Source: Gammaproteobacteria bacterium (GTDB lineage Bacteria; Pseudomonadota; Gammaproteobacteria; Xanthomonadales; SZUA-36). From it: DNA of 64,000 bases. The position numbers and the translations under genes are program-made. The stretch covers positions 1-64,000 of the forward strand of contig JAUIJU010000008.1 in NCBI GenBank assembly GCA_030431095.1, read 5' to 3'. The number at the start of each line of letters is the position of its first letter. Position 1 is the stretch's first letter. The notes beneath the pieces were generated by a model. The model was not told where the DNA came from. It made no database searches and saw only the letters and a program-made list of their open reading frames with translations. Positions 55,194-64,000 of this stretch are shown here, in pieces.

Positions 55194-55260
55194 AAGAGCA
55201 ACTTCGGGAAAGTTTCGAGGCGTGGGCGATTTTCACCCGAAGGGTGAAAGAAGCGCACGC
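55183..55260 (+). repeat. Direct repeat copy 1
   Basis: A unit of about 78 bases repeated 128 bases further on. The last 42 bases (55219-55260) match copy 2 at all but one position; the first part is more diverged. Each copy has a perfect 8-bp hairpin (TTTCACCC, loop GAA, GGGTGAAA). This copy includes the stop codon of the UGSC partner gene. Confidence 0.85.
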
Positions 55261-55310
55261 GTCCCGCCTCGTAGCCACAACAAGTCCCTGATGATGCAGT
55301 AGAGCAACCA

Positions 55311-55388
55311 CGAAGTCGTGGAATAACAATCACGGGAAAGATCCAAGGCGTGGGCGGTTTTCACCCGAAGGGTGAAAGAAGCGCACGC
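55311..55388 (+). repeat. Direct repeat copy 2
   Basis: The second copy of the 78-base unit, ending nine bases before the 3' end of the tRNA-Ile2 gene. It contains the same 8-bp hairpin. It is probably a member of an intergenic repeat family of this genome (inference). Confidence 0.85.
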
Positions 55389-55396
55389 CGGTAGAA

Positions 55397-55473
55397 TGGT
55401 GGGCCCTGCAGGACTTGAACCTGCGACCAAGCGATTATGAGTCGCCTGCTCTAACCAACTGAGCTAAGGGCCC
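55397..55473 (-). tRNA. ileX: tRNA-Ile2 (CAU anticodon, read as lysidine-AU)
   Basis: A 77-base gene on the minus strand with an encoded CCA end. Cloverleaf: acceptor stem GGGCCCT/AGGGCCC, D-arm GCTCAGTTGGTTAGAGC, anticodon stem-loop with CAT at plus 55437-55439, T-arm with GGTTCAAGTCC. The acceptor and anticodon stems match the minor isoleucine tRNA (CAU, modified by TilS to read AUA) rather than elongator or initiator tRNA-Met. Confidence 0.93.
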
Positions 55474-55489
55474 CGTCGAGTGAGGCCCT

Positions 55490-55518
55490 ATTCTAGCGCC
55501 TGCCCGCCCCGGGCGGCA
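55490..55518 (-). promoter_or_regulatory. Candidate promoter of tRNA-Ile2
   Basis: On the minus strand TAGAAT (plus 55490-55495) lies 17 bases before the tRNA 5' end, followed by a GC-rich discriminator as at stable-RNA promoters. The -35 region is a poor match. Confidence 0.35.
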
Positions 55519-55661
55519 CCGAAAAAACGACCGGCACGCTTCGCCCCTGGGCACGAACCTCCTGTCTTTGCGACCGCTCGCTCCTGCGACCATCGCCTAT
55601 AGTGAACTCACACCCTTCGCGCCGGCCAGGCCGGCACCCTGAAGTGACCGAGGAGACGTCC

Positions 55662-56033
55662 ATGAATCCCAATCCCGTCGGCTGGTTCGAAATCTACGTG
55701 CAGGACATTGACCGCGCCAGAATCTTTTACGAGACCGTGCTGGAAGTGACGCTGGAGGCGATGGACTTCCCGGGCATCGAGATGTTCACCTTTCCCATGG
55801 ACCACACGGCGCCGGGCGCCGGCGGCGCCATTCTGAAGGTGCCGGACGTTCCCTCCGGCGGCGGCGGCACCATGGTGTATTTCAGTTGCGAAGATTGCGC
55901 GACGGAAGCGGCACGCGCGGATGCCAGCGGCGGCGACATCGTGCAGGCCAAGATGCAGATCGGTGAGCACGGCTTCATCTGCGTGGTGAAAGACCCGGAT
56001 GGCAACGTGTTCGGACTGCACTCGATGCAGTGA
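55662..56033 (+). CDS. VOC (glyoxalase/bleomycin-resistance fold) family protein
   Basis: The 123-residue protein starts at ATG 55662 behind GAGGAG. A single VOC domain: NPVGWFEIYVQDIDRARIFYETVL at the start and VVKDPDGNVFGLHSM at the end, with the metal-ligand type Glu in FEIYV. The substrate is unknown; such proteins may be dioxygenase-like, isomerases or binding proteins. Confidence 0.9.
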   Translation: MNPNPVGWFEIYVQDIDRARIFYETVLEVTLEAMDFPGIEMFTFPMDHTAPGAGGAILKVPDVPSGGGGTMVYFSCEDCATEAARADASGGDIVQAKMQIGEHGFICVVKDPDGNVFGLHSMQ

Positions 56034-56067
56034 CACGCCCGCGCAGCAAACCTGCGCAGTCCAAACA

Positions 56068-56094
56068 AAAACGCCCGGTTGGGCCGGGCGTTTT
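56068..56094. terminator. Bidirectional Rho-independent terminator
   Basis: An 11-bp stem (56068-56078 with 56084-56094) with A/T runs at both ends, between the convergent VOC gene and the small gene at 56117. It can serve both strands. Confidence 0.85.
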
Positions 56095-56116
56095 CACGGG
56101 AAATCGAACAGGCTCG

Positions 56117-56395
56117 CTAGTGCCGCATGTCGCGGCTGCCGCCGCCGCTCATGACCACGTCGCCCGAGGCCTTCATGCGCTCTTCCAGCGCGTCGCGCAG
56201 GGACTGGATCTGGTAGACGTCTTCGAGCATGCCCCACAAGGCGTCGTAAACCAGTTCGAGGCGATCGGCGTCGCAGCGCACCGCGAGCGAATCCATGCTG
56301 CCATACAGCTGCTGCAGGCGCGCGGCCAGTTCATCCAGCAACTCTTCCGGACTCAGCTTCGGATTCACGATCATGCGCGGTTCGGATTTGTCCAT
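56117..56395 (-). CDS. Small hypothetical protein
   Basis: A 92-residue acidic, helical protein (PEELLDELAARLQQLYGSM; LYGSMDSLAVRCDADRLEL) with a Gly/Ser-rich tail. No domain recognised. ATG 56395 has a weak GAGGG upstream. It lies downstream of rpoD on the same strand, past a palindrome. Confidence 0.55.
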   Translation of the reverse strand: MDKSEPRMIVNPKLSPEELLDELAARLQQLYGSMDSLAVRCDADRLELVYDALWGMLEDVYQIQSLRDALEERMKASGDVVMSGGGSRDMRH

Positions 56396-56417
56396 GGATC
56401 AGCCCTCGGCGAACGGC

Positions 56418-56443
56418 GGGGTCAGAGTCCTGACTCTGACCCC
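56418..56443. repeat. REP-like perfect palindrome after rpoD
   Basis: A perfect 12-bp inverted repeat (GGGGTCAGAGTC at 56418-56429, GACTCTGACCCC at 56432-56443) with a 2-base centre. There is no T run, so it is not a typical terminator. It resembles the GGGGTCAGAGTC-type repetitive palindromes scattered in several gammaproteobacterial genomes, often linked to REP-associated transposases. Confidence 0.65.
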
Positions 56444-56450
56444 ATGACTC

Positions 56451-58265
<1,815 letters not shown>

Positions 58266-58343
58266 GGTGTTGGGCCGTTAATGCCTAAATATAGACGATG
58301 CTCATCACCCCGGCGACAGGCCGGTTCCGGATGAACCCCTGTT

Positions 58344-60077
58344 TCAATTGTTGCGTCCGCGCAGGCTGTCTCTGAGCCTGGTTTTCTCCGCCTGGAGCGC
58401 ACGGAATCGCTCTCTCTGGCCGGGATCCTGGTCCACGATTCGTGGCAGGCCGGCGAGCTCCGCTTCCACCTTCTGCAGCCGGATTCCGGCCAGGGCATCA
58501 AGGAACTCGCGGCTGACCTTTTCGGTTTCGCCGGGGAGGTTCCAGAGCGCAAGTTTGACGAGGTGTGCGTGGGCTTCGTGGTCCCGCAGTTTTTCAAGTA
58601 CCTGGGCTGTGGATAGGTTGGGGCGACCGTCGCATATCTCAACCAGATGGCGCAACAAATCCGCGCCCTTGATCGTCGCGTCGTCCAGGTCGTCGAGATC
58701 TTCGGCCTGCCCGGCCAGTCCCGGGTTCTGCACCAGCAGCGCCAGGGCCAGCCGCATGGGCGTGCGCTGCGCCGAGCCGGCGGCCGCCTGCGTTTCGCGT
58801 GGCGGCCGGTGCACCGGTGCGGCGACGTGCAAACGGTGCCGGGCCAGCTCCTGCAACCGTTCGTGCATCATCTCCCTGAACACGCCTTCGGGCAAACGCT
58901 CCAGCAGCGGCGCGGCGTCCCGGACCATGCGCGCCCTGCCGTCGATGCTTTCCATGTCCACATTCAACGTCATCCGCTCGAAAAATACATCAGACAGCGG
59001 TTGCGCCGCCGCCAGCAACTCGCGGAAATGGTCCGCCCCGCGGGCGCGCACGAGACTGTCCGGATCCTCGCCCTCGGGCAAGAACAGGAACCGCGCCTGC
59101 TTGCCGTCGCGCAGCTGCGGCAGGGTGGCCTGCAGGGCTTTCCACGCCGCCTTGCGGCCCGCCTCGTCACCGTCGAAGCAGTACACCACCGTATCGGTCG
59201 CCCGCATCAGGATGCCCGCCTGCTCGGGCGTGGTCGCCGTACCCAGCGTGGCGACCGCGTTGTTGATTCCGAACTGCGCCAGCGCCACCACGTCCATGTA
59301 GCCTTCCACCACCAGCAATTCGTTCAGCTTGCCGGCGCGTTTACGCGCCAGGAACAGGCCATACAGCTCGCGGCCCTTGTGGAACAGCTCCGTTTCAGGA
59401 GAGTTCAGGTACTTGGGACCGTCATCGGCGATGGCGCGCCCACCGAAGGCGATGACCCGCCCACGGCGGTCGTGGATGGGAAACATGATGCGATCGCGAA
59501 ACTTGTCGTAGGCCGAGCTGTCGCCCTGGCTGAGCAGGCCGCCGCGCTTCATCAGCGCCGTGGATTCGGCATCGGTGCCCAGTTGCTTGTGCAGCGCGTC
59601 CCAGCTGGCCGGCGCGTAGCCCACGCCAAAATCCCGGCATACCTCACCAGACAGGCCGCGCTGCTTGAGATAGTCGATGGCCGGCGGGTGGGTCTTCAGT
59701 TCCTGTTGGTAGAAACCGGCTGCGCGTTCCATGATTTCGAGCAGGCCCTTTTTCGGACGCGGCGCGGCGCCGGCCGCCTCCTCCGGAATCTGCATGCCCG
59801 CGGACTGCGCCAGGTCTTCCACCGCGTCGCGAAACTCCAGTCCCTCGTACTGCATCAGGAAACCGATGGCGGAGCCATGCGCCCCGCAACCGAAACAGTG
59901 GTAGAACTGCTTCGCCGGGCTCACGGTGAATGAAGGCGATTTTTCGTTGTGGAAGGGACAGAGCGCCTGGAATTCGTTACCCGCCCGCTTGAGGGGTACG
60001 CGCCGATCGATGATTTCGACGATGTCCGTGCGCGCCAGCAGTTCTTCGATGAAGGAATCGGGTATGCGCCCCGGCAT
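58344..60077 (-). CDS. dnaG: DNA primase
   Basis: A 577-residue primase that makes RNA primers at replication forks. The N-terminal zinc ribbon (CPFHNEKSPSF...YHCFGCGAHG), the TOPRIM core (LLVVEGYMDVVAL with the catalytic Glu, and FDGDEAGRKAA with the Asp pair), and the C-terminal DnaB-binding domain are present. ATG 60077, 14 bases after yqeY. Confidence 0.97.
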   Translation of the reverse strand: MPGRIPDSFIEELLARTDIVEIIDRRVPLKRAGNEFQALCPFHNEKSPSFTVSPAKQFYHCFGCGAHGSAIGFLMQYEGLEFRDAVEDLAQSAGMQIPEEAAGAAPRPKKGLLEIMERAAGFYQQELKTHPPAIDYLKQRGLSGEVCRDFGVGYAPASWDALHKQLGTDAESTALMKRGGLLSQGDSSAYDKFRDRIMFPIHDRRGRVIAFGGRAIADDGPKYLNSPETELFHKGRELYGLFLARKRAGKLNELLVVEGYMDVVALAQFGINNAVATLGTATTPEQAGILMRATDTVVYCFDGDEAGRKAAWKALQATLPQLRDGKQARFLFLPEGEDPDSLVRARGADHFRELLAAAQPLSDVFFERMTLNVDMESIDGRARMVRDAAPLLERLPEGVFREMMHERLQELARHRLHVAAPVHRPPRETQAAAGSAQRTPMRLALALLVQNPGLAGQAEDLDDLDDATIKGADLLRHLVEICDGRPNLSTAQVLEKLRDHEAHAHLVKLALWNLPGETEKVSREFLDALAGIRLQKVEAELAGLPRIVDQDPGQRERFRALQAEKTRLRDSLRGRNN

Positions 60078-60091
60078 CTCAGGCGATCGGC

Positions 60092-60538
60092 TCAGGCATT
60101 CAGACGCGCCCGCACCACCCCGGACAAGGCCTTCATGTCGGCCCGGCCCTGGACGCGCGGTTTCAGGAAGCCCATCACGGCGCCCATGTCCTGCATGCCC
60201 GAGGCCCCGGTGCTGCCGATGGCTTCGTCCACCAGTTGCGCCAGCTCCGCCTCGTCCAGCGGCTCGGGCAGGTACTCGGCCAGCACTTCGAGTTCGTAAC
60301 GCTCCTGCGCGGCCAGGTCGTCGCGGCCGGCTTTCTCGTACTGCTCGAGCGACTCGCGGCGCTGTTTGGCCATCTTGTCGAGCACGGCATTGACGCCGGC
60401 GTCGTCCAGGTCTTCGCGGGTGTCCACTTCCACCTGCTTGATGGCGGCGGACACCATGCGCAGCACGCTGATGCGCTCCCGGTCACGGGCGCGCATGGCG
60501 TGCTTGATGTCTTCCTGGATGCGGGATTTCAGGGACAT
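60092..60538 (-). CDS. yqeY: GatB/YqeY domain protein
   Basis: A 148-residue protein with the tRNA-binding YqeY domain (MSLKSRIQEDIKHAMRARDR; VLRMVSAAIKQVEVD; YELEVLAEYLPEPLDEAEL). Related to the tail of GatB, it may interact with tRNA; function unsettled. It is the usual neighbour between rpsU and dnaG. Confidence 0.95.
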   Translation of the reverse strand: MSLKSRIQEDIKHAMRARDRERISVLRMVSAAIKQVEVDTREDLDDAGVNAVLDKMAKQRRESLEQYEKAGRDDLAAQERYELEVLAEYLPEPLDEAELAQLVDEAIGSTGASGMQDMGAVMGFLKPRVQGRADMKALSGVVRARLNA

Positions 60539-60591
60539 GACGAACTCACCTGCGACCGGGCCGCGCCGGTCGGGCGTCCCGGACAGGTCGC

Positions 60592-60807
60592 TCAGTACAG
60601 ACGCTGGCGACGGTTGGCTTCACGCGCCAGGCGGCGCAGATTGCGCTTCACCGCGGCGGCGGCCTTGCGCTTGCGTTCCTGCGTGGGCTTTTCGTAGTAC
60701 TCCCGGCGACGGGTTTCCGCCAGGACGCCAGCCTTCTCACAGGAGCGCTTAAAGCGACGCAGGGCGTACTCGAAAGGCTCGTTTTCGCGAACTTTTACGC
60801 TAGGCAT
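60592..60807 (-). CDS. rpsU: 30S ribosomal protein S21
   Basis: A 71-residue basic protein needed for initiation on natural mRNAs ([40 protein letters not shown]). First gene of the rpsU-yqeY-dnaG-rpoD operon, with a strong promoter just upstream. Confidence 0.98.
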   Translation of the reverse strand: MPSVKVRENEPFEYALRRFKRSCEKAGVLAETRRREYYEKPTQERKRKAAAAVKRNLRRLAREANRRQRLY

Positions 60808-60883
60808 TGCTACTCCAGTTCCAATTCAGATCAATGGTTAAAAAGTTTCAAATCGGTCCAGCCCTTCTTGGGCATAGCCGCTT

Positions 60884-60913
60884 ATTATATCGCGCTTTTA
60901 CCCGTTGATGCAA
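60884..60913 (-). promoter_or_regulatory. Sigma-70 promoter of the rpsU-dnaG-rpoD operon
   Basis: On the minus strand, TTGCAT (plus 60908-60913) and a perfect TATAAT (plus 60884-60889) are 18 bases apart. The leader to rpsU is about 75 bases and contains a short hairpin (GCCC-AAGAA-GGGC, plus 60861-60873). The -35 box nearly touches the stop of the GGT-like gene. Confidence 0.65.
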
Positions 60914-60917
60914 AGCT

Positions 60918-62516
60918 TTAGACGCCCTGATTTTCACCGCCCGCCGCTGGCCTGACCGCACCGGCCAACGCCACCTCGCCGCCGCGCCGCGGGTCGCCCG
61001 CGCCGAGAAATTGACCGTCGGCGGAACGGCCGGCCAGGTGTACGCCGCCGAAAAACAGGCTCGGTTCGGGCCAGGCCTCGGCATCCGGCCAGCGCTCGTG
61101 CAGGGCGGCGACGGCGGCCGCATCGACGCCGGCCTCGAAGCTCAGCCGCTCGCCCTCCAGGTGCATGCGCGAGGCAGCCACCGCGTCTCGCGGCGCCAGG
61201 CCGAAGGCGCACAGGTTGAGCAGCACCTGCAACACCGCGCTGCGAATGCGGTTGGAGCCGCCGGTGCCCAGGGCCACCTCGCTGCCGTCCGGCAAACGCG
61301 CCAGGGTCGGGCACATCATCGACGCCAGGCGGTGGCCGGGTTGCCAGCGGTGAAAACCACGAGGGTTGAGGTCTTCCTCACCCAGCATGTTGTTCATCAT
61401 CACACCGGTACCCGGTATCACATAGCCACACCCTTCGCCGTTGGACGTGGTCAGGCTGGCCAAGTTGCCCTGGCCGTCGACCACGCTCAGGTGGGTGGTG
61501 CCGCGGCGGAACACCTGCTCTGGCATGGCCAGCGCGCGCCATTCCGCCAGGCGCTCCTCCGACGCCAGCTCGACTGCCAGCCATTCACCCATCTCTCCTG
61601 ACTCGGAGCGGGCGCGCAGGCGATTGGCCGCTTCCATGGCGCCGGCCACGGCCAGGCAATGACGCGCGCCCCCGGCATCACCGGGCGCCAGGGTAACCGG
61701 TTCGAGCAACGCCAGCGCAAAGGCCAGCAGGCTGCCGCCCGGCGAGGGCGGCGCATTGAACCAGAATTCGCCGCCCAGGCCCACCGCATGCACGGGCCGG
61801 CGCCGGATCACCCGGTAATCCGCCAGGTCGCAGTGCTGCAATTGCCCGCCCCGCTCCTCGCAGTCGGCCAGCAGGCGGCGCGCAGGCGCGCCCTGGTAGA
61901 ACCAGTCGCGCCCCTCTCGCGCGAGGGCTTCCAGCGTGTCGGCCAGCTCGGGATGCCGGACGAGTTCACCGGCACGCGCCGGGCGCTCACGGTCCTCCGG
62001 CCCAGCCACCAGGGCCATTGCCCCGGGCGACAACGACAGGATGCTCAGCAGAATCTCGCTGATGTGCGCCTGGTAGCGGGTCATGCGAACACCATCGCGG
62101 GCCAGGCGCACCGCGGGGGCGACGATCTCGGTCAGCGGCATCGACCCCAGCGCCGCGTGCACCTCCACCAGGCCCGCGGCGATGCCCGGCACGGCCGACG
62201 AACCCAGGCCTACGTGGAATTCCTGGGTGGTGGTGCCGAAATCGGCCAGGATGGGGTGAAAGTCCAGCGCCTCAGCGGGCAACTTACGGCTCGGTGTCTG
62301 CACGAAGAAGTCGAACACTTCGGGCTCGCCCCCGGCAGGACGCGCCAGCAGGAAGCCGCCGCCGGCCAGGCTCGTCAGCAAGGGTTCACAGACCGTGGCC
62401 GCACACAGCGCGCCCAGGGCGGCGTCAAAGGCATTGCCACCCTGCTCGAGTATCACGCGGCCGGCCGCGGAGGTTTCCGCGTGGCCGGAAGCGACAATAC
62501 CCGTGCTGGCGCCCAT
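60918..62516 (-). CDS. Gamma-glutamyltranspeptidase-family protein, no signal peptide
   Basis: A 532-residue Ntn-hydrolase that self-cleaves before a Thr nucleophile. The nucleophile is Thr 340 in [12 protein letters not shown], and the substrate loop [27 protein letters not shown] is typical. The start is ATG 62516 ([19 protein letters not shown]), which begins at what is normally the mature N-terminus: no secretion signal is visible, unlike periplasmic GGTs. It may act in the cytoplasm on glutathione conjugates or be a related acylase. It sits between rpsU and tsaD, a junction that is often direct in gammaproteobacteria. Confidence 0.9.
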   Translation of the reverse strand: MGASTGIVASGHAETSAAGRVILEQGGNAFDAALGALCAATVCEPLLTSLAGGGFLLARPAGGEPEVFDFFVQTPSRKLPAEALDFHPILADFGTTTQEFHVGLGSSAVPGIAAGLVEVHAALGSMPLTEIVAPAVRLARDGVRMTRYQAHISEILLSILSLSPGAMALVAGPEDRERPARAGELVRHPELADTLEALAREGRDWFYQGAPARRLLADCEERGGQLQHCDLADYRVIRRRPVHAVGLGGEFWFNAPPSPGGSLLAFALALLEPVTLAPGDAGGARHCLAVAGAMEAANRLRARSESGEMGEWLAVELASEERLAEWRALAMPEQVFRRGTTHLSVVDGQGNLASLTTSNGEGCGYVIPGTGVMMNNMLGEEDLNPRGFHRWQPGHRLASMMCPTLARLPDGSEVALGTGGSNRIRSAVLQVLLNLCAFGLAPRDAVAASRMHLEGERLSFEAGVDAAAVAALHERWPDAEAWPEPSLFFGGVHLAGRSADGQFLGAGDPRRGGEVALAGAVRPAAGGENQGV

Positions 62517-62630
62517 GGCGTTCCCCAGGTGGCGAAAAGCGGCCAGTGTACCCCGCCCCGGACGCCCGGAGGGTTTACAATGCACGGCTCCCGAACAGCG
62601 ACCACGAAACGGCAACCCGGCCCCAGAACC

Positions 62631-63674
62631 ATGCGAGTCCTCGGCATCGAAACCTCCTGCGACGAAACCGGCGTCGCGCTCTTTGACAGCGAGCGCGGAC
62701 TGCTGGCGCATGCCCTGCACAGCCAGGTGGAACTGCACGCCGAGTACGGCGGCGTGGTGCCGGAAATCGCTTCGCGGGACCACGTGCGCAAACTGTTGCC
62801 GCTGGTCAGCCACTGCCTGGCCGAAGCAGGTCTCGATCGCGACGACATCGACGGGGTCGCCTACACCGCCGGCCCCGGACTGATCGGCGCCCTGCTGGTC
62901 GGCGCGTCCACCGGGCGCAGCCTGGCGCTGGCCCTGGGCGTGCCGGCCCTGCCGGTGCACCACATGGAAGGCCACCTGCTGGCGCCCATGCTCGAAGCCG
63001 ACCCCCCCGAACTGCCGTTCGTGGCCCTGCTGGTGTCCGGCGGGCACTCCATGCTGGTGGAGGTGCGCACCATCGGCGACTACCGCCTGCTGGGTGAAAC
63101 CCTGGATGACGCTGCCGGTGAAGCCTTCGACAAGACCGCCAAGCTGCTGGGACTGGGCTATCCGGGCGGGCCGGCGCTGGCGCGCCTCGCCGAGCAAGGC
63201 GACCCGAGCCGATTCCCTTTCCCGCGCCCCATGACTGACCGCCCGGGGCTGGATTTCAGTTTCAGCGGCCTGAAGACACACACGCGCAACCTGTACCAGC
63301 GTCACGCCGCTGAGCGCGACGCCGACGTCACCCTCGAAGCCGACATTGCGGCCGGCTTCCAGCTGGCGGTGGTGGATACCCTGGCCATCAAGTGCCGGCG
63401 GGCCATGCAACACACGCGGGCCCGCCAACTGGTGATCGCCGGCGGCGTGGGCGCCAACCTGACCCTGCGCGAGCGCCTGAAAGCCGACGGTGAGAAGCAC
63501 GGCTGGGCGGTGGCCTACCCACGCCTGGCGTTTTGCACCGACAACGGCGCGATGATCGCCTACGCCGGCTGCCAGCGGCTGCTGGCCGGGGAACACACCG
63601 GCCTGGGCATCGCCGCGCGGGCGCGCTGGCCGCTGGATGAACTCAAGCCCCCCGCCACCGAGGCCGCGGCATGA
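62631..63674 (+). CDS. tsaD: tRNA N6-adenosine threonylcarbamoyltransferase
   Basis: The 347-residue enzyme that transfers the threonylcarbamoyl group to A37 of ANN-decoding tRNAs with TsaB/Tsa[18 protein letters not shown] at the N-terminus, metal ligands in [10 protein letters not shown], nucleotide region [10 protein letters not shown], and [16 protein letters not shown] 62631 chosen; in-frame ATG 62580 would add a non-conserved tail. Its stop overlaps folB (ATGA). Confidence 0.97.
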   Translation: MRVLGIETSCDETGVALFDSERGLLAHALHSQVELHAEYGGVVPEIASRDHVRKLLPLVSHCLAEAGLDRDDIDGVAYTAGPGLIGALLVGASTGRSLALALGVPALPVHHMEGHLLAPMLEADPPELPFVALLVSGGHSMLVEVRTIGDYRLLGETLDDAAGEAFDKTAKLLGLGYPGGPALARLAEQGDPSRFPFPRPMTDRPGLDFSFSGLKTHTRNLYQRHAAERDADVTLEADIAAGFQLAVVDTLAIKCRRAMQHTRARQLVIAGGVGANLTLRERLKADGEKHGWAVAYPRLAFCTDNGAMIAYAGCQRLLAGEHTGLGIAARARWPLDELKPPATEAAA

Positions 63675-64000
63675 GCGACCGGGTGTTCATCGAGGACCTG
63701 CGCATCCAGACCGTGATCGGCGTGTATGACTGGGAGCGGGAAATCACCCAGACCGTGAGCCTGGACCTGGAGATGGATTTCGACATTCGTCCCGCGGCCG
63801 CCTCGGACCACATCGACGACACCCTGGACTACAAGGCCGTCGCCAAGCGCCTGATCGCCTTTGTCGAGGGCAGCGAATTCCAGCTGGTCGAGGCGCTGGC
63901 GGAACGATGCGCCGGCATCGTGCTCGACGAGTTCCCCGTCAGCCGGGTGCGACTGAAACTGAGCAAACCGGGCGCGGTGCGCGGTTCCAGCGCCGTGGGC
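63671..64000 (+). CDS. folB: Dihydroneopterin aldolase (3' end beyond window)
   Basis: The first 110 residues of FolB, the folate-pathway enzyme that converts 7,8-dihydroneopterin to the 6-hydroxymethyl pterin. The N-terminus [24 protein letters not shown] and the catalytic region [16 protein letters not shown] and [12 protein letters not shown] are typical. The ATG overlaps the tsaD stop. The gene is cut by the right edge; only a few residues are likely missing. Confidence 0.95.
   Translation, partial: MSDRVFIEDLRIQTVIGVYDWEREITQTVSLDLEMDFDIRPAAASDHIDDTLDYKAVAKRLIAFVEGSEFQLVEALAERCAGIVLDEFPVSRVRLKLSKPGAVRGSSAVG

Noticed and set aside
55397-55473. Elongator tRNA-Met or initiator tRNA
   Set aside because: The anticodon is CAU, but acceptor, D-arm and anticodon stems match the minor isoleucine tRNA (ileX type), not metT or fMet.
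42763-55473. Integrative element with att repeats at tRNA-Ile2
   Set aside because: No integrase, and no copy of the tRNA 3' end was found at the left border; kept only as an island by gene content.

Overview
The window is GC-rich, densely coded bacterial DNA that reads as a chromosome of a gammaproteobacterium. The evidence is gene order and families: pilMNOPQ divergent from mrcA/ponA, gmk-rpoZ-spoT-ridA-recG, rpsU-yqeY-dnaG-rpoD facing tsaD-folB, PII/ubiK/comM, an AlgR-like LytTR regulator, and TolB/TPR membrane proteins. Several families (the C-terminal tandem module of the M14 peptidase, the TolB-TPR protein) are typical of Xanthomonadales/Wenzhouxiangella-like lineages; that placement is inference.

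Layout. 1-1404: end of a PLP-dependent threonine/serine dehydratase and tag. 1410-6854 (minus): a tightly overlapping six-gene unit (hutG, hutF, DUF938 methyltransferase, free-Met-R-sulfoxide reductase, trypsin-like protease, FHA membrane protein). 6958-12037 (minus): type IV pilus operon pilMNOPQ, divergent from penicillin-binding protein 1A at 12376. 15512-19757 (minus): gltA, rpmE2, hemW, rdgB, rph. 19878-27106 (plus): yicC, gmk, rpoZ, spoT, ridA, recG, ppk2. 27133-34740: TolB-TPR protein, beta-hydroxyacid dehydrogenase, PII, ubiK, comM, LytTR regulator, HAD hydrolase. 34854-38532: a secreted protein of unknown function and an M14 carboxypeptidase broken by one missing base. 38616-42734: DUF3144, MoeB-rhodanese, BNR-repeat protein plus MoaD-like protein, META lipoprotein, sulfotransferase.

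42763-55396 is the accessory part. It holds a class II aldolase, a TonB-dependent receptor, two paralogous carboxymuconolactone-decarboxylase (CMD)-fold proteins, GntR and IclR regulators, two MFS transporters, a thiamine-diphosphate enzyme, and a UGSC-family protein (Cys form) with its conserved partner. It looks like an uptake-and-catabolism island for an unidentified small organic compound. It ends at two direct repeats and the 3' end of a tRNA-Ile2(CAU) gene. The three divergent promoters inside it each carry a TGT-NN-ACA palindrome, and two of those sites match over 13 of 15 bases; the third overlaps the iclR start codon, beside a separate larger palindrome that suits IclR.

55397-64000 returns to core genome: tRNA-Ile2, a VOC protein, a small unknown protein, rpoD-dnaG-yqeY-rpsU (minus), a gamma-glutamyltranspeptidase-like gene without a signal peptide, tsaD and the start of folB. 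No CRISPR array, rRNA, insertion sequence, integrase or prophage was seen.
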